A program made the position numbers and the translations under genes. A stretch of 20,509 nucleotides of DNA, taken from JBBECJ01 sp963763325 (lineage in GTDB: Bacteria > Chloroflexota > Chloroflexia > Thermomicrobiales > CFX8). Below the pieces are notes generated by a model. That model saw nothing but the letters and a program-made list of their open reading frames with translations, was not told the origin of the DNA and ran no database searches. The stretch spans positions 1 through 20,509 of the forward strand of contig CAVXOL010000003.1 in assembly GCA_963763325.1 (NCBI GenBank), read 5' to 3'. The stretch's first letter is position 1. Each line of letters opens with the position of its first letter. Shown here piece after piece: positions 13,695-20,509 of this stretch.

Positions 13695-15131
13695 TTAGCG
13701 TCCGCCGCCCATCCGCCAGAGCGCGCGCCATGCTCTCGGCGGGTCGAAGTCCCAGAGGCGCTGGGCGATGCCTGGACGGTCAGCGTACCGGCCGGAGCGC
13801 TCGACCTGCTCGTCGGCCCGGTAGCGTCCTTGCCGCACGATCGAGTAGCCCAGCCAGCGCAGTGGTTCCGGCTCCCAGTCGAGGGGCTGGTGGTGGGTCA
13901 TCGGCAGGTGTGTGAGATCGGTGTCGGCTTCAGTGATCAGGTCGGCCAGGACGCGTCCGGAGAGGTTGGTGGTTGCGACACCCTCGCCCGTGTAGCCATA
14001 CGCCATCGCCACGCCGGTCGTACGGTCATAGTTCATGATCGGCATATGGTCGCGCGGGACACCGAGGACGCCGCCCCACGAGTGGGTGAAACGCACGCCG
14101 GCCTCCTTGAGCATCGGGAACCATTCGTAGGCCGAGCGACGGCCATGTTCGAAGACTTCCTCTGGCCGGTCGAGCGCGTCGGTGATGGTTGACTTGAACG
14201 GGTACGTCCCACGATACGGGCCGAACGCGATTCGACCATCAGCCGTATGGTTGAGGTAGCCGCCGGTCGTCCCGAAGCCACCGACGACCTCCCGTCGTTC
14301 CCAGCCGATCTGCCGCCAGAGGTCGTCCGACAGCGGCTCGGTGATGACGATATGCGATGTCGCCGGGATCACCCGACGGCGTAGCTTCGGCAAACGCGCC
14401 ATGTATCCCTCGCCGGCCAGGACGATCGCCTTCGCTGAGATGTTGCCCCGCTCGGTGTCGAGTCTCGGAAGTGGACCGGGAACGTAGTCAGTGACGCGCG
14501 TCTGCTCGTAGATCGTTCCGCCGTGGCGTTCGACGGCTCGGGCGAGTCCGCGAGCCAGCCGCGCCGGCTGGATCGCCGCGCCGTCCTTGACCCAGAACGA
14601 TCCGACCGCCCCGGCCACCTGGATGCGCTCGGCAGTTTCGGCGGCGTCGAGCAGCGCGTAGCGATCTTCGAGCCCGATCGCCTGGTACTCGTCGTACATC
14701 TCTTCAACCTTGGGCAGGTCGTACTCGGCACGAGCGATCTCCAGCGCGCCACCTCTCGCGAAGTGGGCGTCGATGTTCTCTTCGGCGCAGACGCGCTCGA
14801 TGTCGTCGATCGTGTCGTACATCGCGAGCGAGACAGCGCGGGCCGCTTCCAGCCCGTAGTGCTTCACGATCTTCAGTGGTGGATATGGGAAGACCGAGTA
14901 GCACCAGCCGCCATTGCGACCCGACGCGCCGAACCCGGCGACCTCGGCGTCAACGACGACCACCGTCAGCGAAGGATCGCGCTTGAGCAGGTGATAGGCG
15001 GTCCAGAGGCCCGTGAAGCCAGCTCCGAGGATGGCGACATCGACCGAGATCGAGCCGTCCAGCGGCGGTCGTGGCGTCAGGTCGTCGCCGGAATGCTCCA
15101 GCCAGAAGCTGTACTGCCCGTAGTTCTTCAC
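13695..15131 (-). CDS. FAD-dependent oxidoreductase, DAO family
   Basis: This 478-residue flavoprotein is of the D-amino-acid-oxidase/glycine-oxidase superfamily (DAO, PF01266). The dinucleotide-binding motif VAILGAGFTGLWTAYHLL (GxGxxG at 36-41) is followed by the ribose-binding acidic end of strand 2 (VVVVDAE, 57-63) and GFGASGRNGGW (67-76), typical of the gamma-glutamylputrescine oxidase-like branch. The C-terminal part has GVRFTHSWGGVLGVPRDHMP and MAYGYTGEGVATTNLSGRVLADL, the usual second FAD contact. It probably oxidises a secondary amine or amino acid, but the substrate is not readable. The start is GTG 15131 after a purine-rich GGGGAGGGGG; no in-frame ATG is near. It ends with two consecutive TAA codons, and the thioredoxin-like gene follows after 21 bases, so the two form an operon and may be functionally linked. 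Confidence 0.88.
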   Translation of the reverse strand: MKNYGQYSFWLEHSGDDLTPRPPLDGSISVDVAILGAGFTGLWTAYHLLKRDPSLTVVVVDAEVAGFGASGRNGGWCYSVFPYPPLKIVKHYGLEAARAVSLAMYDTIDDIERVCAEENIDAHFARGGALEIARAEYDLPKVEEMYDEYQAIGLEDRYALLDAAETAERIQVAGAVGSFWVKDGAAIQPARLARGLARAVERHGGTIYEQTRVTDYVPGPLPRLDTERGNISAKAIVLAGEGYMARLPKLRRRVIPATSHIVITEPLSDDLWRQIGWERREVVGGFGTTGGYLNHTADGRIAFGPYRGTYPFKSTITDALDRPEEVFEHGRRSAYEWFPMLKEAGVRFTHSWGGVLGVPRDHMPIMNYDRTTGVAMAYGYTGEGVATTNLSGRVLADLITEADTDLTHLPMTHHQPLDWEPEPLRWLGYSIVRQGRYRADEQVERSGRYADRPGIAQRLWDFDPPRAWRALWRMGGGR

Positions 15132-15264
15132 GGTGTCATCGCCCCCTCCCCGATTAGCACGCTCGGTCGTGACGTACAGGATAACGCGCTAACTGCCGGA
15201 ACCACAGGATGCAGGTTGGCGGCACGCCGTACACTGGTAGTCGAATCCTGCGAGAGGGGAAGAC

Positions 15265-18180
15265 ATGAGCGGACGCGTCCAGTGCCCTGAATGCCTGACG
15301 ATGATGGCGGTCGACGCGCGCTTCTGCCCCGGCTGCGGCACTCCACGGACATGGGTGCGTGACGAACTCGAACGCGAAGCCGCGCGAAGTGGCACACCAT
15401 ATGCGACGCTGCTGGAGCGTGCCCGGCAGGGAACGCTACGACTTTCTGAGCCAGAAGCTATGACGCCCGCCGCAACATCGTCGAATCGGCCGCTGATCGC
15501 AACCCTGCTGGCGATCGTGACGATCCCATTTGCGATCGGGCTTGCGGCCGTGGGCGCCAACTGGATCGTCATCGCCGGGTTGATTGTCGCGATTGCCATC
15601 CTATACAGCACGATGCAGGGACGGATCGACCAGCTCGAATCTCGTCTGAGCCAGCTTGAGTCCCGCTCGATAGAGTCAGTGCTTCGCGGTGTTGGCGAAC
15701 GTGTGACGGCTGACGTGCAGCCGATGCCGTTGCGACCGGAACCGGCTGTCCAAGACGAGCCACAGGTCGTTGTCTCGGAAGCTCCGCCATTGGTTGCGGC
15801 GTCCGTCCGACAAGAGCAGACAGCAGCAGGTTGGGCAACCGCGCCCGCATTGCCCACGCCAGAGCCGGCCATCAGCACACCTCGCTCGATCGGCGACATC
15901 GAGGACCTGCTCTCCGGGCGAATCCTGGCCTGGGTCGGAGGGCTGGCCATCTTCCTCGGCGCCGTCTTCTTCCTCTCGCTGGCCTTCAGCCGCGGCTGGA
16001 TCGGACCGGAGGGACGGGTAGCGATCGGCATCGGCGCCAGCGTCCTGATGCTCCTGGCCGGTGGCTGGTTCTTCGAGCGGCGCGAGCGAATCGTCGGCCA
16101 CGTCCTCGTCGCCGTTGGCCTCGGGGTGATGAGCCTCTCGCTGCTGGCGGCGACCAGCTTCTACGACCTGATTGGCGTCGAGGTCGCGCTGCTTGGCACG
16201 CTCGTCACTGCGCTCGTGGCTGCGGCGATCGCTATCCGCGCCAACTCGCAGGTCGTCGCGCTCTTCGGGCTCGTCGCCGCGCTGGCCGCGCCGCCGATCC
16301 TTGGCGCCGATGCCGACGGGACGACGATTGCCTTCCTCTCACTGACGCTGGTTGGGACGACGGCTATAGCCCTCTTCCGCTCGTGGTCGTGGTTGCCACC
16401 GGTGGCCTTCATCCTGACCGCTCCACAGATTGGAATCTGGATCGCCGACGACGCACCGGTCACGGCTGGACTCGTTGTGCTGACCGGCTTCTGGCTGCTG
16501 AACGCCGTCGCCGCTGCCGGCGAGGAGATTCGCCACCGCAGTCGCGACCCGATCCTGCGGACCGTCTCGGCGACTGTCCTGCTCGGCAACGCGGCCTTCG
16601 TCGTCTGGGGCGGCTTCCAACTGCTGGACGGCGAGCATGAGAGCTGGCGCGGTATGTTCCTGGTCGTCGTCGCGATCGCGCACGGCTTGCTCGGCGGTTG
16701 GTTCCTCAGCGAGCGTGACGAGCGGCACCCGTTCGGGCTGCTGGCGGCCGGAACCGGCATCGCGGCCTTCAGCATGGCCATCCCGGTCCAGCTCGGCGGT
16801 CCGGTCGTGCCGATCGCCTGGGCGGCGGAAGCGGCCGCACTGGCCTGGGTCTACGCGCGACGTCGTAACGGCTACTGCGCCGGTGTTGCGCTCGCGCTGC
16901 TGGCCGGGGCGCTGGCCCACGTTGTCATCATCGAGTACCCGTTCTGGGAATTCGGCGAGACGGTTGCTGGCACGCCGTTCCTGAACGCCTCAGGTGGGAC
17001 GCTGGCCTTCATCCTCGGCGCACTGGTCGTGGGTGGCTGGCTCGTCCGGCAGATCGAGGTCCGCATCGGCCTGGCTGTCCTCGGTGTGGGACTGCTACTC
17101 TATGCGTTGCCGTTCGAGCTGTCGGGAATGTGGCTGCTGGCCGCACTCGCGACACTCGCCGTCGCCGTCTTCGCATTCGATCAGTGGCTCGATCGCGTGC
17201 CTGGCTTCGCGGCTGTCCCCGGATCGCCCGCGCGGCGCGCTCTCCTGCTTCCGGCTGCTGCCAGCGCCGTTTTCGCCGCTGCACATGCGCTTGCAATTGA
17301 ACTGCCCCTCGACGAAGTCGCAACCTGGAAACAGCCGGACACACCCTTTACGAGCGACCAGACGTTGGCGGCCGTAATCCTGATCGTTGCGGCCCTGGCG
17401 GCTGCCGCCGTCACCCGCTGGCAGGAGGCGCGTGTTGCAGGCATCCTGGTAGCGACAGGTGTCGCCGCCTACCTGATGCCGTTCGAGCTAGGTCCGGCTG
17501 CGATGGTCGTTGCCTGGGCAATGCTGGCAGGCGTGCTGCTGCTCGTTTCGACCCGTCTGCGCGATGACTTCCACGCGTTGCCGGCCGGAGCTGCAACGCT
17601 GGCCGTCCTCGGACTTGCCGTCACCTTCACACAAGTTGCGCCACCGGAACGACTGTTCGTCGATGCCGAATCACAGATCAACCATACGGCGTTCCTGAGC
17701 GGCGCGACGGCGGCGCTGGCAGCACTGGCGCTGCTGCTGATCGGGCTGGCCTGGCGCTATCGCGCCCGGCACGAGTCACGCTGGCTGGTCGTCGGCGCCG
17801 GCGCGCTTGGCGTCTACCTGCTCTCAGTCGGCACGGTCGACATCTTCCAGGCCCGTGTCGGCGGCGAGACCAGCCTCGACTCGCTCGAAAAGCAGGCACA
17901 GGTCGCACTCTCGATCCTCTGGGCCGTCCTCGGCGTGACCGCCTTCGTCGCCGGCATCCTGCGTGGCCGAACCCTCTCCGGCGCGCCGCTACGTGGCGCG
18001 GGCCTCGCCCTGCTCGCGCTGGCGACCGTCAAGGTCTTCATCTACGACATGGCCTCGCTCGATGCCTCCTACCGCGTCCTCTCCTTCATCGGCCTCGGCA
18101 TCCTCCTGCTGGCCAGCTCGTACGTCTACGAGCGCCTCGCGCCGAATCGCAGGCCGCCGATGGACGCGGCGTCTGGGTGA
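15265..18180 (+). CDS. Zinc-ribbon plus DUF2339 multi-pass membrane protein
   Basis: This 971-residue integral membrane protein of unknown function has four parts. (1) An N-terminal zinc ribbon with CPEC (Cys7, Cys10) and CPGC (Cys21, Cys24). (2) Two transmembrane helices at about residues 74-114. (3) A short coiled coil (GRIDQLESRLSQLESRSIES, about 118-137) and a Pro/Ala-rich linker to about residue 205. (4) A long DUF2339 region (PF10101) with more than twenty hydrophobic segments, beginning LLSGRILAWVGGLAIFLGAV and FSRGWIGPEGRVAIGIGAS, which are the family signature. Internal similarity is visible between LYALPFELSGMW and YLMPFELGPAAM, suggesting duplication of a helix pair. The start is ATG 15265 with GAGAGGGGA at 15252-15260. 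It is divergent from the FAD oxidoreductase gene and convergent, nine bases apart, with the next gene. DUF2339 proteins are often suspected cell-envelope factors; no activity is shown. Confidence 0.88.
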   Translation: MSGRVQCPECLTMMAVDARFCPGCGTPRTWVRDELEREAARSGTPYATLLERARQGTLRLSEPEAMTPAATSSNRPLIATLLAIVTIPFAIGLAAVGANWIVIAGLIVAIAILYSTMQGRIDQLESRLSQLESRSIESVLRGVGERVTADVQPMPLRPEPAVQDEPQVVVSEAPPLVAASVRQEQTAAGWATAPALPTPEPAISTPRSIGDIEDLLSGRILAWVGGLAIFLGAVFFLSLAFSRGWIGPEGRVAIGIGASVLMLLAGGWFFERRERIVGHVLVAVGLGVMSLSLLAATSFYDLIGVEVALLGTLVTALVAAAIAIRANSQVVALFGLVAALAAPPILGADADGTTIAFLSLTLVGTTAIALFRSWSWLPPVAFILTAPQIGIWIADDAPVTAGLVVLTGFWLLNAVAAAGEEIRHRSRDPILRTVSATVLLGNAAFVVWGGFQLLDGEHESWRGMFLVVVAIAHGLLGGWFLSERDERHPFGLLAAGTGIAAFSMAIPVQLGGPVVPIAWAAEAAALAWVYARRRNGYCAGVALALLAGALAHVVIIEYPFWEFGETVAGTPFLNASGGTLAFILGALVVGGWLVRQIEVRIGLAVLGVGLLLYALPFELSGMWLLAALATLAVAVFAFDQWLDRVPGFAAVPGSPARRALLLPAAASAVFAAAHALAIELPLDEVATWKQPDTPFTSDQTLAAVILIVAALAAAAVTRWQEARVAGILVATGVAAYLMPFELGPAAMVVAWAMLAGVLLLVSTRLRDDFHALPAGAATLAVLGLAVTFTQVAPPERLFVDAESQINHTAFLSGATAALAALALLLIGLAWRYRARHESRWLVVGAGALGVYLLSVGTVDIFQARVGGETSLDSLEKQAQVALSILWAVLGVTAFVAGILRGRTLSGAPLRGAGLALLALATVKVFIYDMASLDASYRVLSFIGLGILLLASSYVYERLAPNRRPPMDAASG

Positions 18181-18189
18181 GGCGGATTG

Positions 18190-18630
18190 TCACGCTGGAT
18201 GGCTGGATGCGATTTCATCGCCGCGACTAATTGCAGCCTCTAGCGAGGGGAACGCGCCGTCTGCCAGTGCCCAGGTTTCAGCACCGAGGAATTCACCGGT
18301 GTCATAGCGAAAGAGCCGCATTAGATATACACCTTCGTCGCGGAGAAAGACGATATGTTGCGAGAACGCTCGATCGTTGTAGTGGATCCTCGAATGCCAA
18401 TGCGCTCCAATTGCCGGGTCGCGTGCAAGATCCATCGATGTTGGTGGGTCAATCATCCACGGGCGAGGACGCCAAAGTCGATCGTGCCACGGACGTTTGC
18501 GCTTCATCGGCTTGATGTACCAGTCACAGATTGCTGACCACCACCCGTCATACCGGGCTTCAATCACAAGCGAATCCATATCTCGGTCTGGCTGAGGATT
18601 TGGCTCAACGCGCCGAGTCTCAAAGGTCAC
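18190..18630 (-). CDS. Unrecognised soluble protein, 5' end unclear
   Basis: The coordinates give the shortest frame with a usual start, GTG 18630 (146 residues), but there is no ribosome binding site and protein-like sequence clearly continues upstream in the same frame to about 18840: HSWGIDPDQGEII, SDRQLVERLLAASPYIWR, PETVSWEILEPWQATYWK, then TFETRRVEPNP. That frame is open to a stop at 18891-18889 but contains no ATG, GTG or TTG beyond 18630. Either a frameshift hides the true start or the 5' end has been lost, making this a pseudogene. The protein is rich in Trp, Tyr, Arg and Asp (YDGWWSAICDWYIK, WHDRLWRPRPWMIDPP), with no membrane segment or signal peptide. I do not recognise the family. 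Base composition is less GC-rich than in neighbouring genes, which suggests later acquisition. Confidence 0.5.
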   Translation of the reverse strand: MTFETRRVEPNPQPDRDMDSLVIEARYDGWWSAICDWYIKPMKRKRPWHDRLWRPRPWMIDPPTSMDLARDPAIGAHWHSRIHYNDRAFSQHIVFLRDEGVYLMRLFRYDTGEFLGAETWALADGAFPSLEAAISRGDEIASSHPA

Positions 18631-18888
18631 GCGGTATCCGGTCGGAAGAGTCTTCCAATAGGTGGCCTGCCACGGTTCAAGAATCTCCCAACTGACAGTC
18701 TCCGGAATTGGTTGATGGCTTCTCCAGATGTAGGGCGATGCAGCGAGCAGACGTTCAACGAGTTGGCGGTCGCTGGCAATGATTTCTCCCTGGTCCGGAT
18801 CGATTCCCCAACTATGGATTTGGTGTCGGTCCAGATTCGGGCCGCGCCGCCGATTCCCAACGAGCCCGCGCCTTGTGCTGTGAGACCG

Positions 18889-19052
18889 TCAGGTCAGCGG
18901 TGGTCCGCTCCGGCGAGAGCCGCATTGATCTCGTCTTTCATTGGAACAAGGAGGCTCCGACCCTGTGATCTCGCCCAAGATCCACGCCTCTCAGCTAGCC
19001 AGCAGCACGATGATGTCTCCCTGTTGGAACAAGTGTTACGTTGAAGTATAGA
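18889..19052. other. Intergenic stretch, no gene recognised
   Basis: Upstream of the unclear gene at 18190-18630 I see no convincing start, promoter or RNA gene. On the plus strand there is a GCGGTGGTCCGC hairpin-like segment (18896-18907), a CGAGA/TCTCG pair about ten bases apart and an AAGGAGG (18949-18955), but no gene of any length follows that ribosome-binding-like sequence. This could be remnant sequence. Confidence 0.3.
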
Positions 19053-19211
19053 TCAGACGTCACCCCAAAGCTGGGGCGGTGCGATGTTGAAATCGAGTGC
19101 GGCGTTGAGATTCTCTGCCAACGCCGGCAGGTAGTCTTCCCAGTCGTCACGTACGACCCGTCGGCACCCAGGGTGTTTCGTCCTCGTCATTGCTTCCGTC
19201 ATGTTCGTCAT
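19053..19211 (-). CDS. Small hypothetical protein, 52 residues (uncertain)
   Basis: A complete frame runs from ATG 19211 to TGA 19055-19053. The N-terminus is MTNMTEAMTRTKHPGCRRVV, with three further in-frame ATG choices (19202, 19190) within the first eight codons. The C-terminal half, DDWEDYLPALAENLNAAL then DFNIAPPQLWGDV, looks like a folded helical segment with an acidic face. There is no clear ribosome binding site (GACGGCGG only) and no membrane segment. It may be a real small gene or the surviving 3' part of a larger gene that has lost its reading frame. I do not recognise it. Confidence 0.3.
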   Translation of the reverse strand: MTNMTEAMTRTKHPGCRRVVRDDWEDYLPALAENLNAALDFNIAPPQLWGDV

Positions 19212-19273
19212 TCAACCGCCGTCAGCCGTTCAAATCAGAAGGTCATTGCAGGTAACTGGACAGAGAGGACCTT

Positions 19274-19480
19274 TCACAGAAGATGGCCAAGCAAACTGAC
19301 AGTTCCAAAGACTGCCGCACCCAGTCCTCCGAGTCGAGCTAACCAGCGGTGAAATTGCCTCGTGACGTAGTCAACTCGGGTCTCGATATCTTCGTCGGGG
19401 AGGTAGGTATACATCGAGTCCCAGAATAAGAATATGACAGTTCCAATGATCATCGTTACGACCGATGCCAGGATGCTCAC
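19274..19480 (-). CDS. Small membrane protein, 68 residues
   Basis: The frame starts at GTG 19480 and ends at TGA 19276-19274. Two hydrophobic segments are evident: SILASVVTMIIGTVIFLFW (residues 2-20) and LARLGGLGAAVFGTVSLLGH (about 47-66). They are separated by a polar loop rich in Asp, Glu and Arg (YLPDEDIETRVDYVTRQFHR). This predicts a helical hairpin in the cytoplasmic membrane. The ribosome binding site is weak (GAGAG). No family is recognised. It lies in a run of small leftward genes with lower GC content. A neighbouring small gene (19537-19794) also encodes a two-helix membrane protein, so the two may be related in function or cotranscribed; the 56-base gap allows this. Confidence 0.5.
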   Translation of the reverse strand: MSILASVVTMIIGTVIFLFWDSMYTYLPDEDIETRVDYVTRQFHRWLARLGGLGAAVFGTVSLLGHLL

Positions 19481-19536
19481 ACATCACCGACTCTCAAGAA
19501 ACGCTCAGTTCAATCCATGGCGGGGCTAGGAGATCA

Positions 19537-19794
19537 TTAGATACATTGGTGTCGACGGAGATAGGCATGGATCGGCGGCGAGATCACAGTTTCGAAAATG
19601 AGCAAGATCGTTGTCCAGTAAGCCACGTCGTCGATCGCGTCCCTCCACCGCCAGACTCCGCTTTGCCACCTCGTCAGGAGCAACATGCCGGCTGCGATAC
19701 ATAGGGCTGCGGTCAGAATCGAGAGCGTCAGCCAGCGCCGATCTCTGACAGGGTTTTCGGATTGAACTCTCTTGCTATCAGGTGCTGACTGCAT
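19537..19794 (-). CDS. Small membrane protein, 85 residues
   Basis: The frame starts at ATG 19794 and ends at TAA 19539-19537. After a polar N-terminus (MQSAPDSKRVQSENPVRDRR) come two predicted membrane helices: WLTLSILTAALCIAAGMLLL (residues 21-40) and VAYWTTILLIFETVISPPIH (about 57-76). Between them is a Trp/Arg-rich loop (TRWQSGVWRWRDAIDD). The N-terminus is hydrophilic, so this is a membrane protein rather than an exported one. There is no strong Shine-Dalgarno sequence. A TTGACA hexamer (19862-19857, minus strand) lies upstream but no -10 box sits at the right distance. No family is recognised. It belongs to the same low-GC run of leftward small genes. Confidence 0.5.
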   Translation of the reverse strand: MQSAPDSKRVQSENPVRDRRWLTLSILTAALCIAAGMLLLTRWQSGVWRWRDAIDDVAYWTTILLIFETVISPPIHAYLRRHQCI

Positions 19795-19927
19795 CTTTCA
19801 TCACACGCGTTTCCCCGCATCCGTGATTACGGCAACGCAAGAGAATCCTATGAAATTGTCAAGGTCGACCCGATAGCCAAAATGGGTGAGATTGGGTTCG
19901 CCTCGGTCTCAATATGGAGATCTCGCG

Positions 19928-20509
19928 CTACCCCACCGCTCGCCGCGCCCGTGCGACCGCCGTCAGCCGCTCCAGTAGCCGCATGATCTGGTCGGCGAGC
20001 AACGCCAACGCCGTGACGGCCAGTGTTCCGGCCCAGATCATCGACTGGTTGTTGCGGGTGATGCCGTTGAAGAGCAGTTCGCCAAGGCCGCCGGCGTTGA
20101 TCCCGGCGGCGATCGTTGCCAGGCTGATTGTCGTCACGAGCGCGATCCGGATGCCGGCGATGATGACCGGAAGCGCCAGCGGGAACTGGACGCGGAGCGC
20201 GATTTGCCAGGAGGTCATCCCCATCCCGCGTGCCGCCTCCAGTACCGCCGGATCGACGCCGCGCAGGCCGGTGGCGATGTTGCGGACGAGGAAGAGCTGA
20301 GCGTAGGCCGCCAGCACAATCAACGCTGGCTGGCGGCCGATCCCGACGACCGGGATCAGGAAGGCGAAGGCCGCCAGGCTCGGAATCGTGTAGATAACGC
20401 CAAGCGTGCCGAGGACCAGCAGGTTCAGCGACCGGAAGCGCACGATCAGCAGCGCCAGGAGGATCGCGACCGGCAGCGCGACCAGTGGTGGGCCGGTTCG
20501 CCTGAGCCG
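19928..20509 (-). CDS. Glycine betaine/choline-type ABC transporter permease, partial
   Basis: The 3' part of a leftward gene enters from the right edge; the frame remains open to base 20509, so the GTG at 20443 is not a real start. The 194 visible residues contain about five membrane helices and the permease EAA loop: AVLEAARGMGMTSWQIALRVQFPLAL, given here in parts as EAARGMGMTSWQIAL and then RVQFPLALP. This is the surface that docks with the ATPase subunit. The segment GTLGVIYTIPSLAAFAFLIP and the ending TLAVTALALLADQIMRLLE are characteristic of OpuBB/OpuCB/ProW-like permeases of osmoprotectant (glycine betaine, choline, carnitine) importers (BPD_transp_1 family). Its ATPase and binding-protein partners would be expected outside the window. 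It ends with TAG at 19930-19928. Confidence 0.87.
   Translation of the reverse strand, partial: RLRRTGPPLVALPVAILLALLIVRFRSLNLLVLGTLGVIYTIPSLAAFAFLIPVVGIGRQPALIVLAAYAQLFLVRNIATGLRGVDPAVLEAARGMGMTSWQIALRVQFPLALPVIIAGIRIALVTTISLATIAAGINAGGLGELLFNGITRNNQSMIWAGTLAVTALALLADQIMRLLERLTAVARARRAVG

Noticed and set aside
15207..15235. Promoter for the DUF2339 gene with TACACT (15230-15235) as -10
   Set aside because: No acceptable -35 hexamer lies at 16-18 bases; the match is too weak to annotate.
15265..15290. Plus-strand frame 14523-15290 as a gene overlapping the DUF2339 start
   Set aside because: It is antisense to the FAD oxidoreductase gene, which has an intact FAD-binding motif, and it has no plausible ribosome binding site.
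18870..18955. T-box-like leader on the plus strand (GGTGGTCCGC, a CGAGA/TCTCG stem, then AAGGAGG)
   Set aside because: The core UGGNACCGCG sequence is not intact, no specifier-loop stem was found upstream, and no aminoacyl-tRNA synthetase or other long gene follows.
18712..19044. Plus-strand frame of 110 codons ending SASQQHDDVSLLEQVLR
   Set aside because: The C-terminal part looks protein-like, but the first half is antisense to the better-supported leftward frame and the start has no ribosome binding site. It could be a remnant but is not supported as a gene.
1..20509. CRISPR arrays, tRNA, rRNA, transposases, prophage or classic anti-phage modules
   Set aside because: No regularly spaced repeats, cloverleaf-like segments, integrase or transposase motifs were found. 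The XPB operon lacks nuclease or methylase partners, so it is described as a repair-type complex and not as a defence system.

Overview
This GC-rich window (about 60-65% G+C by eye) carries gene families and spacing typical of Thermomicrobia/Chloroflexota such as Sphaerobacter-like bacteria. That assignment is inferred from gene content; there is no rRNA or tRNA to confirm it.

Layout. (1) 1-2.5 kb: the 5' end of a leftward beta-lactamase-fold serine hydrolase, then a rightward pair made of a CapA-like metallophosphatase and a ureidoglycine aminohydrolase (AllE family), closed by a hairpin terminator. (2) 2.6-4.4 kb: an MFS exporter, then a 36-codon small gene with a strong ribosome binding site and its own terminator. 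(3) 4.4-6.8 kb: a leftward S9 (DPP IV-like) peptidase. (4) 6.8-13.1 kb: a rightward, translationally coupled three-gene operon of a bacterial XPB DNA helicase and two large partner proteins. One N-terminal XPB module can be recognised four times across the three proteins. A TATAAT box lies 8 bases before the helicase ATG, which predicts a leaderless mRNA. (5) 13.1-15.1 kb: a leftward pair of a DAO-family FAD oxidoreductase and a thioredoxin-fold protein. The thioredoxin gene has an in-frame TGA exactly where the first cysteine of the CxxC active site belongs, followed at once by a SECIS-like hairpin, so it is a strong selenoprotein candidate. (6) 15.3-18.2 kb: a zinc-ribbon plus DUF2339 multi-pass membrane protein. 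(7) 18.2-19.9 kb: a lower-GC stretch of unrecognised small genes, one lacking a start codon. (8) 19.9-20.5 kb: the 3' end of an osmoprotectant-type ABC permease gene.

The two most interesting points are the UxxC thioredoxin-like gene (13119-13673), which a normal gene caller would cut to its last 133 codons, and the XPB operon, whose partners share the helicase's own N-terminal module, a possible bacterial parallel to the XPB-p52 pairing of eukaryotic TFIIH.

Caution: five single-base frameshifts (near 1389, 1602, 1731, 5535 and 6958) interrupt otherwise intact conserved genes in the first 7 kb, and none is evident in the large genes between 7 and 18 kb. Sequencing or assembly error is the simplest explanation. 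Reconstructed proteins are described on that assumption.
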